Origin: a bacterium
GTDB lineage: Bacteria > Electryoneota > RPQS01
Reading direction: 5' to 3'
DNA length: 64,000 nt
NCBI GenBank assembly: GCA_016721565.1
Contig: JADKHW010000005.1
Coordinates: forward strand, 20,670 to 84,669
Shown: piece after piece, positions 12,679 through 21,563 of the stretch
Position numbering within the stretch: position 1 is the stretch's first letter
Layout of the letters: each line of letters opens with the position of its first letter
Translations under genes and position numbers: made by a program
Notes under the pieces: generated by a model
Told to the model about the DNA's origin: nothing
Database searches by the model: none
What the model saw: the letters and a program-made list of their open reading frames with translations, nothing else

Positions 12679-13263
12679 ATGAAAGCACTAGTTCAAGAAT
12701 TGCGTCCGGCGCTCCTCGCGACTTTATTGCTGACCGTTCTCTTGTGCGGAGTCTATCCGTTGGTGGTGTGGGGGATCGCGCAAACGGTTTTCCCATCTCA
12801 AGCCAATGGCAGTTTGATCACGAACGCATCAGGTACGGTTATCGGCTCTGAGCTGATCGGTCAGCCATTTACCGACGCTCGCTATTTTCATCCGCGTCCC
12901 TCGGCTGCGGGCAACGGATACGACGGTGCTTCGTCCGGCGGCACGAATCTGGGGCCGCTCTCGCAAAAACTAATTGATCAGGTAACTCAACGCGTCGCCG
13001 ACTTTCGAGCGCTGAATGGAATTCCATCCAATGTGGCGATTCCGGCTGACGCGGTTACTGCTTCAGCCAGCGGCCTCGATCCGCACATCAGTCTTGCAAA
13101 TGCTCGACTTCAAGCGCCGCGCGTCGCGCAGGCTCGCAACATTTCGACAGATCGCGTACTGCGGTTCATCGAGGGTGCAACGGATGGAAGATCCTTAGGA
13201 ATTCTCGGAGATCCCGGAGTAAACGTGCTCATGCTCAACCTTTCAATGGATAAGGAACACTGA
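12679..13263 (+). CDS. kdpC: KdpC, K+-transporting ATPase subunit C
   Basis: Intact, 194 residues, the normal length. One N-terminal membrane helix (ATLLLTVLLCGVYPLVVWG) is followed by a periplasmic domain with the family motifs FHPRPSAAGNGYD, SGGTNLGPLSQKL and GLDPHISLANARLQAPRVA, and a C-terminal LMLNLSMD. KdpC assembles with KdpA and KdpB and raises ATP-binding affinity. It is tightly coupled to kdpB upstream and lies 5 bases before the kdpD-like gene. Confidence 0.93.
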   Translation: MKALVQELRPALLATLLLTVLLCGVYPLVVWGIAQTVFPSQANGSLITNASGTVIGSELIGQPFTDARYFHPRPSAAGNGYDGASSGGTNLGPLSQKLIDQVTQRVADFRALNGIPSNVAIPADAVTASASGLDPHISLANARLQAPRVAQARNISTDRVLRFIEGATDGRSLGILGDPGVNVLMLNLSMDKEH

Positions 13264-13268
13264 AACAT

Positions 13269-14923
13269 ATGGCCTCCGACCGCAAAGCATCAACGTTTCT
13301 CGATCTAATTAGGCGTTCCGAACGCGGCCGATTGAAGGTCTATCTCGGTTATGCGCCGGGAGTCGGAAAGACCTATCTCATGCTGCAAGAGGGACGCCGC
13401 TTGAAGCAGGAGGGTATTGATGTCGTCGTCGGGCTGGTCGAAACGCACGGGCGCGCCGATACTGCTGCGCTACTCGAAGGAATGGAAATTGTGCCGCGCA
13501 AGCAAATCGCCTATCGCGGGATTACGCTTGAAGAAATGGATACGGATGCTATCCTTGCACGCAAGCCAAGGATTGCTCTGGTAGACGAACTCGCGCATTC
13601 AAATCCGCCTGACAGCAAAAGCACCAAACGCTACATTGATGTGGAAGAACTTCTGGCGGCGGGCATCCATGTCATCTCGACCATGAACGTGCAGCATCTC
13701 GGAGCCTTTACAATACTGTCGAAGGGCTTGTTAAGCTCAAAGTCGCCGAACGTGTCCCCGACTTAGTTCTAAAGCAAGCTGATGAGATAGTCAACGTCGA
13801 CCTTTCGCCTGAAGATTTGATTAAGCGATTGGAGAAAGGCAAGATCTATCCAATAGACCGAATTGCGCTTGCATCGGAAAATTACTTTCAGGCGCCAAAC
13901 CTTGAGCAGCTTCGTGAATTGACGCTGCGCGAAACAGCTTCACAGATTGATTTCAAACGTCGCGAGCAGCATGAAGAGGGAGCAGGCACGCCGCCTGATC
14001 AAGTTGTGGTCTGCCTCAGCGCATCAGGGCCGAACAACGCAAACTTGCTGAGATATGGCTCGCGGCTGGCTGGACGTTTGAACCGACGTTGGTATGCTGT
14101 TCATGTGCAGACACCAAAAGAGGCTCCACTTAAAATAGATGCAGGGAAACAACGAGTGTTGGCGGATGCACTTACTCTTGCGAATCAGCTCGGCGCGATG
14201 GTCTTTACACTTAAGGGTACAGATGTTGTTGACACAATTCTGCGATTTGCGCACGATTACCGCGTAGGGCACATCGTAATCGGTCGGCCCAATCCAAGAA
14301 CATTCGGTGACCGGATTCTAAGAAGGCCAAGTCACGTAGAGCGGTTGATCGAAAAAGGCCAAGGCCGCCGTATTGTTATCCTTGACGAGCGTTTGCCCGA
14401 ATCACCTATTGACCCAAACCGGCCCGAGATTAACAAACTTGGTACAGAGACTGGAAAAGCCCTTTCAAAGAAATTTCAGAAGTCAACATTATTGATTTGG
14501 CAGCAGCCTCTCACAAAGGAACAAGCTATCAGGGGTTTGCATAAAGCAATGCAGTGCGCATATCCTCAAAGTGTAGATGCATCATCTCTGCAACTTGCTC
14601 TGAACCGCGAAGCAGAAATGTCAACGTTTTTGAATGAGGCAATAGCTGTTCCTCATGCGGTCGTACCCGGACTTGACACGATTTGTTGGGCAATCGGGAT
14701 CCCTAAGCAAGGGATAAGCGATACGGACACTGGGGCACACATCCACGCGGTCCTGTTTGTATTGTATCCGCCGGAACAGTCGGCCGAGTATCTAACCTAT
14801 TTGGCTAAAGCTGCTGCTCTATTCCGAGATCGGCGAAATCTTGAGCAACTTTCGTCTGTCCAATCCCCGGAAGAATTCTTAATATGGCTCAAGCAAAGTG
14901 ATTTAAGTGGAGGAGCAAAGTGA
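13269..14923 (+). CDS. kdpD: KdpD sensor domain + USP domain + PTS EIIA (EIIA-Ntr-like) fusion, no kinase
   Basis: About 551 residues. It opens with the KdpD N-terminal domain (about 15-225): Walker A GYAPGVGKTY, VETHGRADT, Walker B ALVDELAHSN and STMNVQHL. A universal-stress (USP) domain follows (about 240-385; VVVCLSASGPNNANLLR, then HIVIGRPNPRTFGDRI). There are no membrane helices, HisKA or HATPase. Instead, after a linker, about 140 residues match the type-2 PTS IIA fold, with AEMSTFLNEAIAVPHAVVPG. The His of AVPH (codon 14654-14656) is the expected phospho-acceptor. One missing A near 13703 breaks the frame inside HLESLYNTVEG. In E. coli, EIIA-Ntr (PtsN) binds KdpD and stimulates it, so the fusion links known partners. 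The signal must act in trans, perhaps on the kinase at 6173. Domain calls are confident; the mechanism is inference. Confidence 0.88.
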
Positions 14924-15529
14924 ATGTCTTCCTTTGGTGCATTTGGCAGAAGAGGATCGGGATTGTTGCGATGTACTCAGAGGGCCTAAGTTCAGTCGAA
15001 CAGCTACGTCGCTAACATGCCAATTGGTCATATCCTCGGCGTTAACTTGGCGGAGGACTTTGGGTAAGCAATCATCCTGACCTGCTTCCATGGTTAGCAA
15101 GGTACTCCCTAAGACTCTTGAATCATGAAACACCGCTGCCTACCGGCGTGTCGGTGCCCAGCTTTGTACCGCTTGCACTTGTGAATTTATTGTCCTGTTT
15201 TTGCCCTGCTTTCGGAAATTGTTCGTTGCCAAAACATAGACTTAGCTGTTCGCGCATAGAAAGCCCCAAACCGGGGCTTTCTTCATATCTCGATGTCTCA
15301 TGACATATCTGACACAATTGGTCAGCTTTTCTTTCGGAAAAAGACCATAAAACGTCTGGAACGTAAGTCGCCGTCGAGCGTCTAAACATTATCAATCAGC
15401 ATTGCGTTTTGTTAGCATTCAAAGTAATTTGTTGTCCGACAAAGACGCCTTCAAACCCGCTTCAATTGTCTTATCTCCCCATATCTCCTGCATTTTTTTG
15501 TCTTTTATATCAATTGTTTCGGCATAATT
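14924..15529. other. Intergenic region between kdp operon and ferredoxin operon
   Basis: I see no gene here. It contains one good terminator (15259-15283) and AT-rich sequence before the next start. No clear promoter boxes could be assigned. Confidence 0.5.
15259..15283 (+). terminator. Rho-independent terminator
   Basis: GAAAGCCCC (15259-15267), loop AAACC, then GGGGCTTTC (15273-15281) followed by TTC. It is a perfect 9-pair stem about 340 bases after the kdpD-like stop. It could also work on the other strand, where AAAGC lies before the stem. Confidence 0.65.
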
Positions 15530-16309
15530 ATGAAGAAATTACGACATCCCACACGCTGGCTCAGATACTCTGTGCTGGCCACGATTCTGACCCTCATCTT
15601 CTACGTGGCGTTTGGATATGGGAAGCGCTCCTTTGAAGCGTTCTGCCCCTTTGGCGGAATGGAAAGTCTGTGGGGCCTCTACCAGTCCGGGGAATTTAGC
15701 TGCACACTGGGTCCGCTGAATCTATCATTGCTAATCGGTGTACTCGTCTTGGCTCTGATCGCGCGGAAGGCGTTTTGCGGTTGGGCCTGCCCCATTGGCT
15801 TCTTGAGTGAACTCGCGTCACGTTTCACTAGCCTGTTTTGGCGGCGACGCCCTCAGCCTTCCGAAAAGGCGGAAAAAGGCCTTAAGCTCTTGCGCTACGT
15901 TGTTCTCGTCGCTGCACTGTATTTCACATACAAATCCGAGGAGCTGATTCTGCGAGGCTACGATCCGTTCTTCTTACTGTTTTCTGGATTCGGTCATGGC
16001 TCATTAGGCATCGTAAGTTGGATTGTCTTCGCTGCCTTGGTCGTCGGCGCGTTCTTGATTCCGATGTTCTTCTGCCGTTATCTCTGCCCGATGGGCGCAA
16101 CATTTGATCCGTTCAGCAAAGTGGGCATGCTGAAGGTTGTCCGCAACGAAAGCTCGTGCACTATGTGCGGTGCTTGTCAACGAAAATGTCCCCAGAACCT
16201 TGCACCACAGTCGGTTGTAAAACTGCGCCACCAAGATTGTACCTTATGCCTTGAGTGTTTAGACGCCTGCCCGATCGACAAGACGCTTGAACTAAGAGCG
16301 ATGATATAA
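15530..16309 (+). CDS. NapH/CcoG-like membrane polyferredoxin
   Basis: An intact 259-residue inner-membrane iron-sulfur protein. It has about five membrane helices and the NapH/NosR-family cysteine motifs FCPFGG (about 38), CGWACPIG (about 84) and CRYLCPMGA (about 185). Two ferredoxin-like 4Fe-4S clusters follow near the C-terminus: CTMCGACQRKCP and CTLCLECLDACP. Such proteins pass electrons from quinol or ferredoxin to periplasmic partners, or help metal-oxidase assembly. The ATG at 15530 starts MKKLRHPTRWLRY. The next gene starts 12 bases after its stop with an AAGGAATC ribosome site. The exact electron partner is not evident. Confidence 0.8.
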   Translation: MKKLRHPTRWLRYSVLATILTLIFYVAFGYGKRSFEAFCPFGGMESLWGLYQSGEFSCTLGPLNLSLLIGVLVLALIARKAFCGWACPIGFLSELASRFTSLFWRRRPQPSEKAEKGLKLLRYVVLVAALYFTYKSEELILRGYDPFFLLFSGFGHGSLGIVSWIVFAALVVGAFLIPMFFCRYLCPMGATFDPFSKVGMLKVVRNESSCTMCGACQRKCPQNLAPQSVVKLRHQDCTLCLECLDACPIDKTLELRAMI

Positions 16310-16321
16310 AAGGAATCAACA

Positions 16322-16684
16322 ATGAAAATACCAAGCTTCATATTGCCGCTGTTGGTTGTTGCCGCCTTGACGAGCGGCTATTTACTGCGCAATGCGTTTA
16401 CTCAGCCCACTACCGACGTGACCTTTGCCTCCACAGGTCAGGAAATTGTCACCTGCACAGTACAAGGTGTAAAATGCAAAGGCACGGCGAACTTCTTCAC
16501 TGAATTGTATAATAACACGCCCGGCATTGCAGGCATTGTAACATTCGCATCGGAGCACCGTGTAGTTTTCACTTATGATCCTGCGGTTATTACACCAGAT
16601 GGAATTAAGCAAGTCATGGAAGCGCCAATCCCGCTTCGCGATGGAACAGTTCGACAGGTGTTTGTCTGTGAGTCGATGGAATAG
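16322..16684 (+). CDS. Exported or membrane-anchored HMA-like small protein
   Basis: 120 residues. An N-terminal hydrophobic segment (FILPLLVVAALTSGYLL) is followed by a region that resembles the ferredoxin-like heavy-metal-associated (HMA) fold: TCTVQGVKCKGTANFF, then GIVTFASEHRVVFTYDPAVI and an IKQVMEAPI helix. The usual CxxC of HMA is not there; one Cys sits at the loop (VKC) and another four residues before QGVK. It could bind a metal or a thiol partner differently. It is paired with the polyferredoxin upstream (12-base gap), which suggests a shared redox or metal job. The fold assignment is moderate. Confidence 0.55.
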   Translation: MKIPSFILPLLVVAALTSGYLLRNAFTQPTTDVTFASTGQEIVTCTVQGVKCKGTANFFTELYNNTPGIAGIVTFASEHRVVFTYDPAVITPDGIKQVMEAPIPLRDGTVRQVFVCESME

Positions 16685-16739
16685 CTCGCCCATCAATACA
16701 AGGATCCCTGCAATTAAGGAAACCACTAAATAGAACTCT

Positions 16740-17267
16740 ATGGCCGAACACAGCAAAGAGGGTTGGCTTAACTGGCTCGCAATTACGACAATTATCTTCT
16801 CCGCTTGCGCGACTCTGTCCACCTTCCGCGGCGGTGGATTCTCAACGAAAGCTATTCTTGCACAAACCAATGCTGCCAACATGTGGGCCTATTTTCAAGC
16901 CAAGAGTGTTAAACAGCACGGTTATGAGTTGCAGCAAGACGTCTTAGAATTGCAGTTGCCAAGCCTGACGGGCGAGCAAGCCGTAGCCTACAAAGTAAAG
17001 ATCGCGGAATACCAGAGCGAAATTGAGCGATATGACGGTGAGAAAGCTGAGGCGATGAAGAACGCGCAGGACTTCGAAAAGACGCGCGCCGAACATCAGG
17101 TTACCAGTAGCAGTTTCGGCTTGGCCGTGGTCTTCTTGCAAGTAGCCATCATGCTTTCTGCATTAGCGGCGCTCCTCAAGAAAAAGATAATTTGGTACGG
17201 TGGAGTAGCAGTCGGCGTCGTCGGCCTGTGGTGGTTCGCGGACGGAGTCTGGCATATTTTCGCGTGA
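16740..17267 (+). CDS. DUF4337-family membrane protein
   Basis: 175 residues. One helix lies near the N-terminus (WLAITTIIFSACATLSTFR), then a coiled-coil middle (about 45-120, rich in Glu, Lys, Ala and Gln, including EYQSEIERYDGEKAEAM), then two closely spaced helices at the C-terminus. The segment AQTNAANMWAYFQAKSVKQH is typical of DUF4337. The biochemical role is unknown for the family. It lies 55 bases after the HMA-like gene and 25 bases before a histidine kinase, probably in the same transcript. Confidence 0.7.
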   Translation: MAEHSKEGWLNWLAITTIIFSACATLSTFRGGGFSTKAILAQTNAANMWAYFQAKSVKQHGYELQQDVLELQLPSLTGEQAVAYKVKIAEYQSEIERYDGEKAEAMKNAQDFEKTRAEHQVTSSSFGLAVVFLQVAIMLSALAALLKKKIIWYGGVAVGVVGLWWFADGVWHIFA

Positions 17268-17292
17268 TTTAATTACGCCAGAACTTAGGAAC

Positions 17293-18621
17293 ATGATGAT
17301 ACAGGCCGAACAAAACCGCCTTGCTGTGAGATCCGGACAAGTGCCAGATATTCGCGTGGCCATTGCTTCCAGAGATGACTCTTTTCGGCGGCAAGCGAAC
17401 GTTTGGCTCCTCCTGAGCCTCCTTGCCATGGCCGCGTTGATAACCGTTCACATGGGGTTTCGTGCGGTAATGGGATATCCAAGCAAAGGATTGGTTATCC
17501 TTTTTGCGGTTAGGTTTGTCGAGCAGGTCGCGGAACTTGTGTGGCTACAAAACCTCACTTCACCTCTGAGTGAACGCGCAAGGCGCCGTTACGCCGCAAT
17601 CAGTGTTGGCGCAGGTATTCTGTTCGCGTTCTCAGCGTCGATGCTAAGCAACGTGCAAGAGTCGCATTACGCCGCGTTGATGGTCCTACCAATAATCGTC
17701 GCGGCATCGAGTGAATTGACGCTGTCTGCCACGCTTATTACCGTTGCGATGTGCGGTTCTCTCACGATTTTTCAGGTTTGGTATTACTACGACCGTGACC
17801 CGCAGTTGACGGAATACTACGAGGCGTCGACTGTCGTATTGATCTACCTGGTCGTCGCGTTGGTCGTTCACTTACTGGTGAGTATTCTGAGGCAGCGCGA
17901 ACAATCGCTCGAGCGCAGTTTACATGAGCTTGCTAATACTCGAGATCGGTTGGTTGAAGAAGAGAAACTTGCGGCCATCGGCAGGCTCGCAAGCTCTATT
18001 GCGCATGAAATCCGCAATCCCGTTTCGGTCATTTCAAGTTCGCTGACTATGGCGCGCGCTGTCAGCACCAACTTGGAAACGCGAGATGAACTTTTCGACA
18101 TTGCCGAGCACGAGGCTAAGCGCATGGAACTCCTCACTACCGATTTGCTTTCGTACGCACGGCAAAAAGAACCAGACTTGAATGTTACTCAACTTGGAAT
18201 GACAGTGAATTATGTTCGCGATGTCACGCAGGCCCGCGCCGCTGAAGTCGGTGTCAAAATTGTAGCATCGTGCGAACACGACGGCGACATCATTTGCGAT
18301 TCGTTCCAAATCTATCAGGCTCTCATCAACCTTATAATGAACGCCATCGACGCAAGTGCTCACGGTAACGTCGTGATGCTCAGCGCCGCAAGCATAGCTG
18401 GGACTACGATCTTTGCTGTTGTGAATAATGGACCGCCGATCCCCGAGCAGGCGTTGCAGCGGTTGTTCGAGCCATTCTTCACGACCAAACCTAAGGGCAC
18501 AGGTTTGGGATTAGCAATATCGCGGAAGATCGCTCAGAATCACGGCGGTGATTTGAGGCTAACCGTTAATGGCCCCGACCGCGTACGTTTTGAGCTAACG
18601 ATACCTGAAACGACCAAATGA
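17293..18621 (+). CDS. NtrB-like sensor histidine kinase
   Basis: 442 residues, intact. About six N-terminal membrane helices (about 35-205) are followed by a cytoplasmic coiled stretch, a HisKA domain with the phospho-His in SSIAHEIRNPVSVI, and an HATPase domain with N box LINLIMNAIDAS, G1-like VNNGPPIPEQ, F box LFEPFFTTK and G2 GTGLGLAISRKI. The mostly helical sensor with short loops suggests that it senses the membrane or quinone state rather than a periplasmic ligand (inference). Two ATGs (17293 and 17296) follow a TTAGGA. The regulator gene begins 19 bases after the stop, so these two form one two-component system. Confidence 0.88.
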   Translation: MMIQAEQNRLAVRSGQVPDIRVAIASRDDSFRRQANVWLLLSLLAMAALITVHMGFRAVMGYPSKGLVILFAVRFVEQVAELVWLQNLTSPLSERARRRYAAISVGAGILFAFSASMLSNVQESHYAALMVLPIIVAASSELTLSATLITVAMCGSLTIFQVWYYYDRDPQLTEYYEASTVVLIYLVVALVVHLLVSILRQREQSLERSLHELANTRDRLVEEEKLAAIGRLASSIAHEIRNPVSVISSSLTMARAVSTNLETRDELFDIAEHEAKRMELLTTDLLSYARQKEPDLNVTQLGMTVNYVRDVTQARAAEVGVKIVASCEHDGDIICDSFQIYQALINLIMNAIDASAHGNVVMLSAASIAGTTIFAVVNNGPPIPEQALQRLFEPFFTTKPKGTGLGLAISRKIAQNHGGDLRLTVNGPDRVRFELTIPETTK

Positions 18622-18640
18622 TGAGTATTGAGGATTAACT

Positions 18641-20038
18641 GTGGCGAAAATCTTAGTTGTTGACGATGAGATCAGCGCCAGACGAGTGCTTGGGGTGATC
18701 CTCAAAGAAGACGGGCACGATGTGCATGAGGCCGACGGCATCATGAGCGCGTTCGAGTTCGTTCAATCGCACCCGCTCGATTTGGTAATAACCGACCAAA
18801 GTATGCCGGACGGCGACGGCATGACGCTGTTGGCTCAATGCCGCGAGTATGATCAGTCAATCCCTGTGGTTATGCTAACGGCGTTCGCGTCAGTTGAAAC
18901 TGCCGTTCAGGCCATGCGCGAAGGGGCTTTCGATTTTCTGACGAAGCCGTTTAGTCCTGACGTCGTGCGCAACGTCGTGCGCCGCGCTATTGAGCGCACT
19001 GAATTGCTACGTGAAAATCAGTTGCTCAAGCGGGAAGTCGGACAGCAAATCAATATTACGGGTATCATTGGTGAAAGCGCACCTGTCGAGAAAGTAAAGG
19101 CTCTGATTCAGAAAGTTGCGCGCACGAATGCCACCGTTCTCATAACCGGCGAAACCGGAACCGGCAAGGAGCTGGTTGCCCGTGCAATTCATACCGGAAG
19201 CAAACGCTGCGACCGGCCGTTTGTCGCAATCAATTGCAGCGCCCTGCCTGAGCAGCTCTTAGAAAGTCAGCTCTTTGGGCACGAAAAGGGAGCCTTTACC
19301 GGCGCCGATCGCTCACGACCCGGTCTATTCGAGGCCGCGCACTCAGGCACTCTGTTTCTTGATGAGGCCGGCGAGATGTCGCTGCCGTTGCAGGCTAAGC
19401 TCTTGCGCGTGCTCACCGATGGACAAATCACGCGCGTGGGCTCGATATCAGTGCGAACGGTTGATGTACGGATTGTCGTCGCAACGCATCGAGACCTGTT
19501 GATGAAGACGAAGGATGGATCATTTCGCGAAGACCTCTACTATCGGCTCGCGGTCGTGCCGATACACGTACCTGCCTTGCGCGAGCGTCAAGAGGACATT
19601 CCGGCGCTTGCAGATCACTTCTTGCAGCAGGTCATTGCCGACGCTAAGCTTCCAGCGTTGCATCTTTCGACACAGGCGCGTAAAGCCTTGATGTTTTATT
19701 CATTTCCGGGAAATGTACGTGAGCTGCGTAACCTTGTGGAGCGCGCGAGCATTCTGGCGACCAGTCAGGAAATTGGGCCCGAACTTTTTCCGGTCACACC
19801 AGGAGTCAGCGGAGCCGATAGTGCCGACGCGAAATCCTCGAAAATTGATATTGAAGACTGGCTTGTGACTCTTCCGGATACGGTAGACCTTGCCCAAACA
19901 GTGGCCGAAGTAGAGCGTTCGCTCCTGCTCCGTGCATTGAGTGCGGCGAACGGTGTGCAAGCGGCGGCCGCGCGCAGCCTGGGGATTTCCCGCAGCGACA
20001 TACAATACAAACTGAGGAAGCATGGTATCCAAGCATAG
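18641..20038 (+). CDS. NtrC-family sigma-54 response regulator
   Basis: 465 residues, intact, with a GTG start at 18641. It has a receiver domain (DDE near residue 8, phospho-Asp in LVITDQSMPDG, lysine in LTKPFSP), an AAA+ domain with Walker A GETGTGKE, the canonical sigma-54 loop GAFTGA, Walker B GTLFLDEAGE, the SFPGNVRELRN motif and a Fis-type helix-turn-helix at the end (AAAARSLGISRSDIQYKLRK). It is the cognate partner of the kinase directly upstream. The downstream rubrerythrin gene has a sigma-54-like promoter sequence and may be its target (inference). Confidence 0.9.
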   Translation: MAKILVVDDEISARRVLGVILKEDGHDVHEADGIMSAFEFVQSHPLDLVITDQSMPDGDGMTLLAQCREYDQSIPVVMLTAFASVETAVQAMREGAFDFLTKPFSPDVVRNVVRRAIERTELLRENQLLKREVGQQINITGIIGESAPVEKVKALIQKVARTNATVLITGETGTGKELVARAIHTGSKRCDRPFVAINCSALPEQLLESQLFGHEKGAFTGADRSRPGLFEAAHSGTLFLDEAGEMSLPLQAKLLRVLTDGQITRVGSISVRTVDVRIVVATHRDLLMKTKDGSFREDLYYRLAVVPIHVPALRERQEDIPALADHFLQQVIADAKLPALHLSTQARKALMFYSFPGNVRELRNLVERASILATSQEIGPELFPVTPGVSGADSADAKSSKIDIEDWLVTLPDTVDLAQTVAEVERSLLLRALSAANGVQAAAARSLGISRSDIQYKLRKHGIQA

Positions 20039-20076
20039 TTAGTCCGCGTAGCCTGTATCAATATTCTTACAACTCT

Positions 20077-20118
20077 AAGCCCATTCGTCCGACTTCTTAG
20101 ACGGCAAATGGGCTTTTT
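20077..20118 (+). terminator. Rho-independent terminator
   Basis: AAGCCCATT (20077-20085) pairs with AATGGGCTT (20107-20115), with an inner CGTC/GACG helix, and runs into a T5 tract (20114-20118). It closes the kinase-regulator transcript. Confidence 0.8.
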
Positions 20119-20167
20119 GCAGAGGAACAATGCCTGCAACTCACAGAATAACAAAGTTTTATTACAT

Positions 20168-20183
20168 TGGCACCAATATTGAT
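20168..20183 (+). promoter_or_regulatory. Imperfect sigma-54 (-24/-12) promoter-like site
   Basis: TGGCAC, five bases, then TTGAT, 60 bases before the rubrerythrin ATG. The -24 half is perfect and the spacing is right, but the -12 half has GA instead of the usual GC. The same stretch also reads as a small inverted repeat, ATTGG-CA-CCAAT, that could be an operator. It follows a sigma-54 activator gene. Confidence 0.3.
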
Positions 20184-20243
20184 ATATACATAGTAAGTCG
20201 CATGTAATTCTCCGACCAAATTTGATCAAAAAACAACCAAATC

Positions 20244-20888
20244 ATGAAGATCTTATTACAATCCATCAGACTCCCGATTGCTCTCGCGCTCGCCGTTCTT
20301 GCATTGCATCTTGTCCTGCCGATGACCTCATTCGCACAAGACCAAAAAGCCGCTACTACTCTTGACAATCTGCAAGCCGCATTCAACGGGGAAAGCAACG
20401 CTCACGCAAAGTACCTCCTATTTGCCGCCAAAGCGGACGAAGAAGGATTCGGAAAGGTGGCGAGCTTGTTTCGCGCGGCAGCTCGTGCCGAGCAGATTCA
20501 CGCAGCGAATCATGCCAGCGTGATCAAACAACTTGGCGCGACACCGACGGCTGATGTTAAGACAGCCGACGTCAAGTCCACTAAAGAAAACCTCCAGGCC
20601 GCCCTTGCCGGTGAATCGTATGAGCGCGATACAATGTATCCTGAGTTTCTCGCTCTCGCACGCAAGGAGAACAACAAGGACGCGCTTAGGACGTTCAACT
20701 TCGCAAAGTCGGCCGAAGCGGAGCACGCGAAACTGTATCAGGAGGCTCACAATAACCTCGAGAGCTGGAAGGGCGACAAGATGGACTTCTATGTTTGTGC
20801 CATTTGCGGAAACACAGTGAAATCCGTCGGTTTTGAAAAATGCCCAGTTTGTTTTACAAGCGCGGACAAATATGAAAAGGTAAGCTGA
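20244..20888 (+). CDS. Exported rubrerythrin
   Basis: 214 residues. The N-terminus is a signal peptide (LPIALALAVLALHLVLP, then a site near SFAQDQ), which is unusual, as most rubrerythrins are cytoplasmic. The diiron four-helix domain shows the paired ligands FNGESNAHAKY, RAAARAEQIHAANH, LAGESYERDTMYPEF and AKSAEAEHAKLY. The C-terminal rubredoxin-like site has CAICG and CPVC. It probably reduces hydrogen peroxide or oxygen in the periplasm. It is transcribed on its own after a terminator, with a sigma-54-like site upstream. A putative electron source is the polyferredoxin operon at 15.5 kb. Confidence 0.88.
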   Translation: MKILLQSIRLPIALALAVLALHLVLPMTSFAQDQKAATTLDNLQAAFNGESNAHAKYLLFAAKADEEGFGKVASLFRAAARAEQIHAANHASVIKQLGATPTADVKTADVKSTKENLQAALAGESYERDTMYPEFLALARKENNKDALRTFNFAKSAEAEHAKLYQEAHNNLESWKGDKMDFYVCAICGNTVKSVGFEKCPVCFTSADKYEKVS

Positions 20889-20982
20889 TCTACGATGCAG
20901 AGTGGGCCGTCCAGAGTCGTTCCTCACGCTTGTTGGATGGCCCTATGATTGATAATATCATCCTACTATACTTAAGACCACT

Positions 20983-21543
20983 ATGTTTCCTCCAATCCCC
21001 GCTTGGGAAGGTTTGCATCCGCTCATCATTCACTTTCCGATCGCACTTCTTATCACCGCGCCCGTGCTGGTCATTGCAGGGATTCTATTCTCAAATCAAC
21101 GGCAGGGATTGTTCATTGCAGCGTTCGCATTAATGCTGGTTGGCTCTATTGCGTCCTTCGTGGCCGTTTCAACCGGCGAAGCTGCCGGTGAATTAGCGGA
21201 ACGAAATGATGCAGTCAATGTGGTGATTGAAGAGCACGAAGAACTGGCGGAACTCACGAGAACTCTCTTTGCGCTATTGACAATCGTTTTCGGCGCCATT
21301 CTTTTCGGACCAAAGCTCTTAAAGAAGGAGCTTGCCCCGGGAGTATTGTCTATTGTAATGGTTGCCTTCCTGCTCTTCTATTCGGGCGGAGTTCTGGTCC
21401 TGGCGAACACTGCCCATCAAGGCGGCCGTCTCGTTCATGAATTCGGAGTGCGCGCGATGATGCAGACCGCAGCGGCCAGTATTCCCTCAGGTTCAGTTTC
21501 GCACTCAAATGACCAACAAGCCGCAGATGACGACAATGATTAG
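20983..21543 (+). CDS. DUF2231-family membrane protein
   Basis: 186 residues with four membrane helices. The family start HPLIIHFPIALLI and the end NTAHQGGRLVHEFGVRA are both clear, with conserved His residues that could bind heme or metal. Some members resemble cytochrome b561-like folds, but no function is proven. The C-terminus is acidic and low-complexity (QQAADDDND). A hairpin (20904-20943, GGGCC...GGCCC) lies between it and the rubrerythrin gene. Confidence 0.75.
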   Translation: MFPPIPAWEGLHPLIIHFPIALLITAPVLVIAGILFSNQRQGLFIAAFALMLVGSIASFVAVSTGEAAGELAERNDAVNVVIEEHEELAELTRTLFALLTIVFGAILFGPKLLKKELAPGVLSIVMVAFLLFYSGGVLVLANTAHQGGRLVHEFGVRAMMQTAAASIPSGSVSHSNDQQAADDDND

Positions 21544-21563
21544 AAAGACAAGACAGGTGCAAG

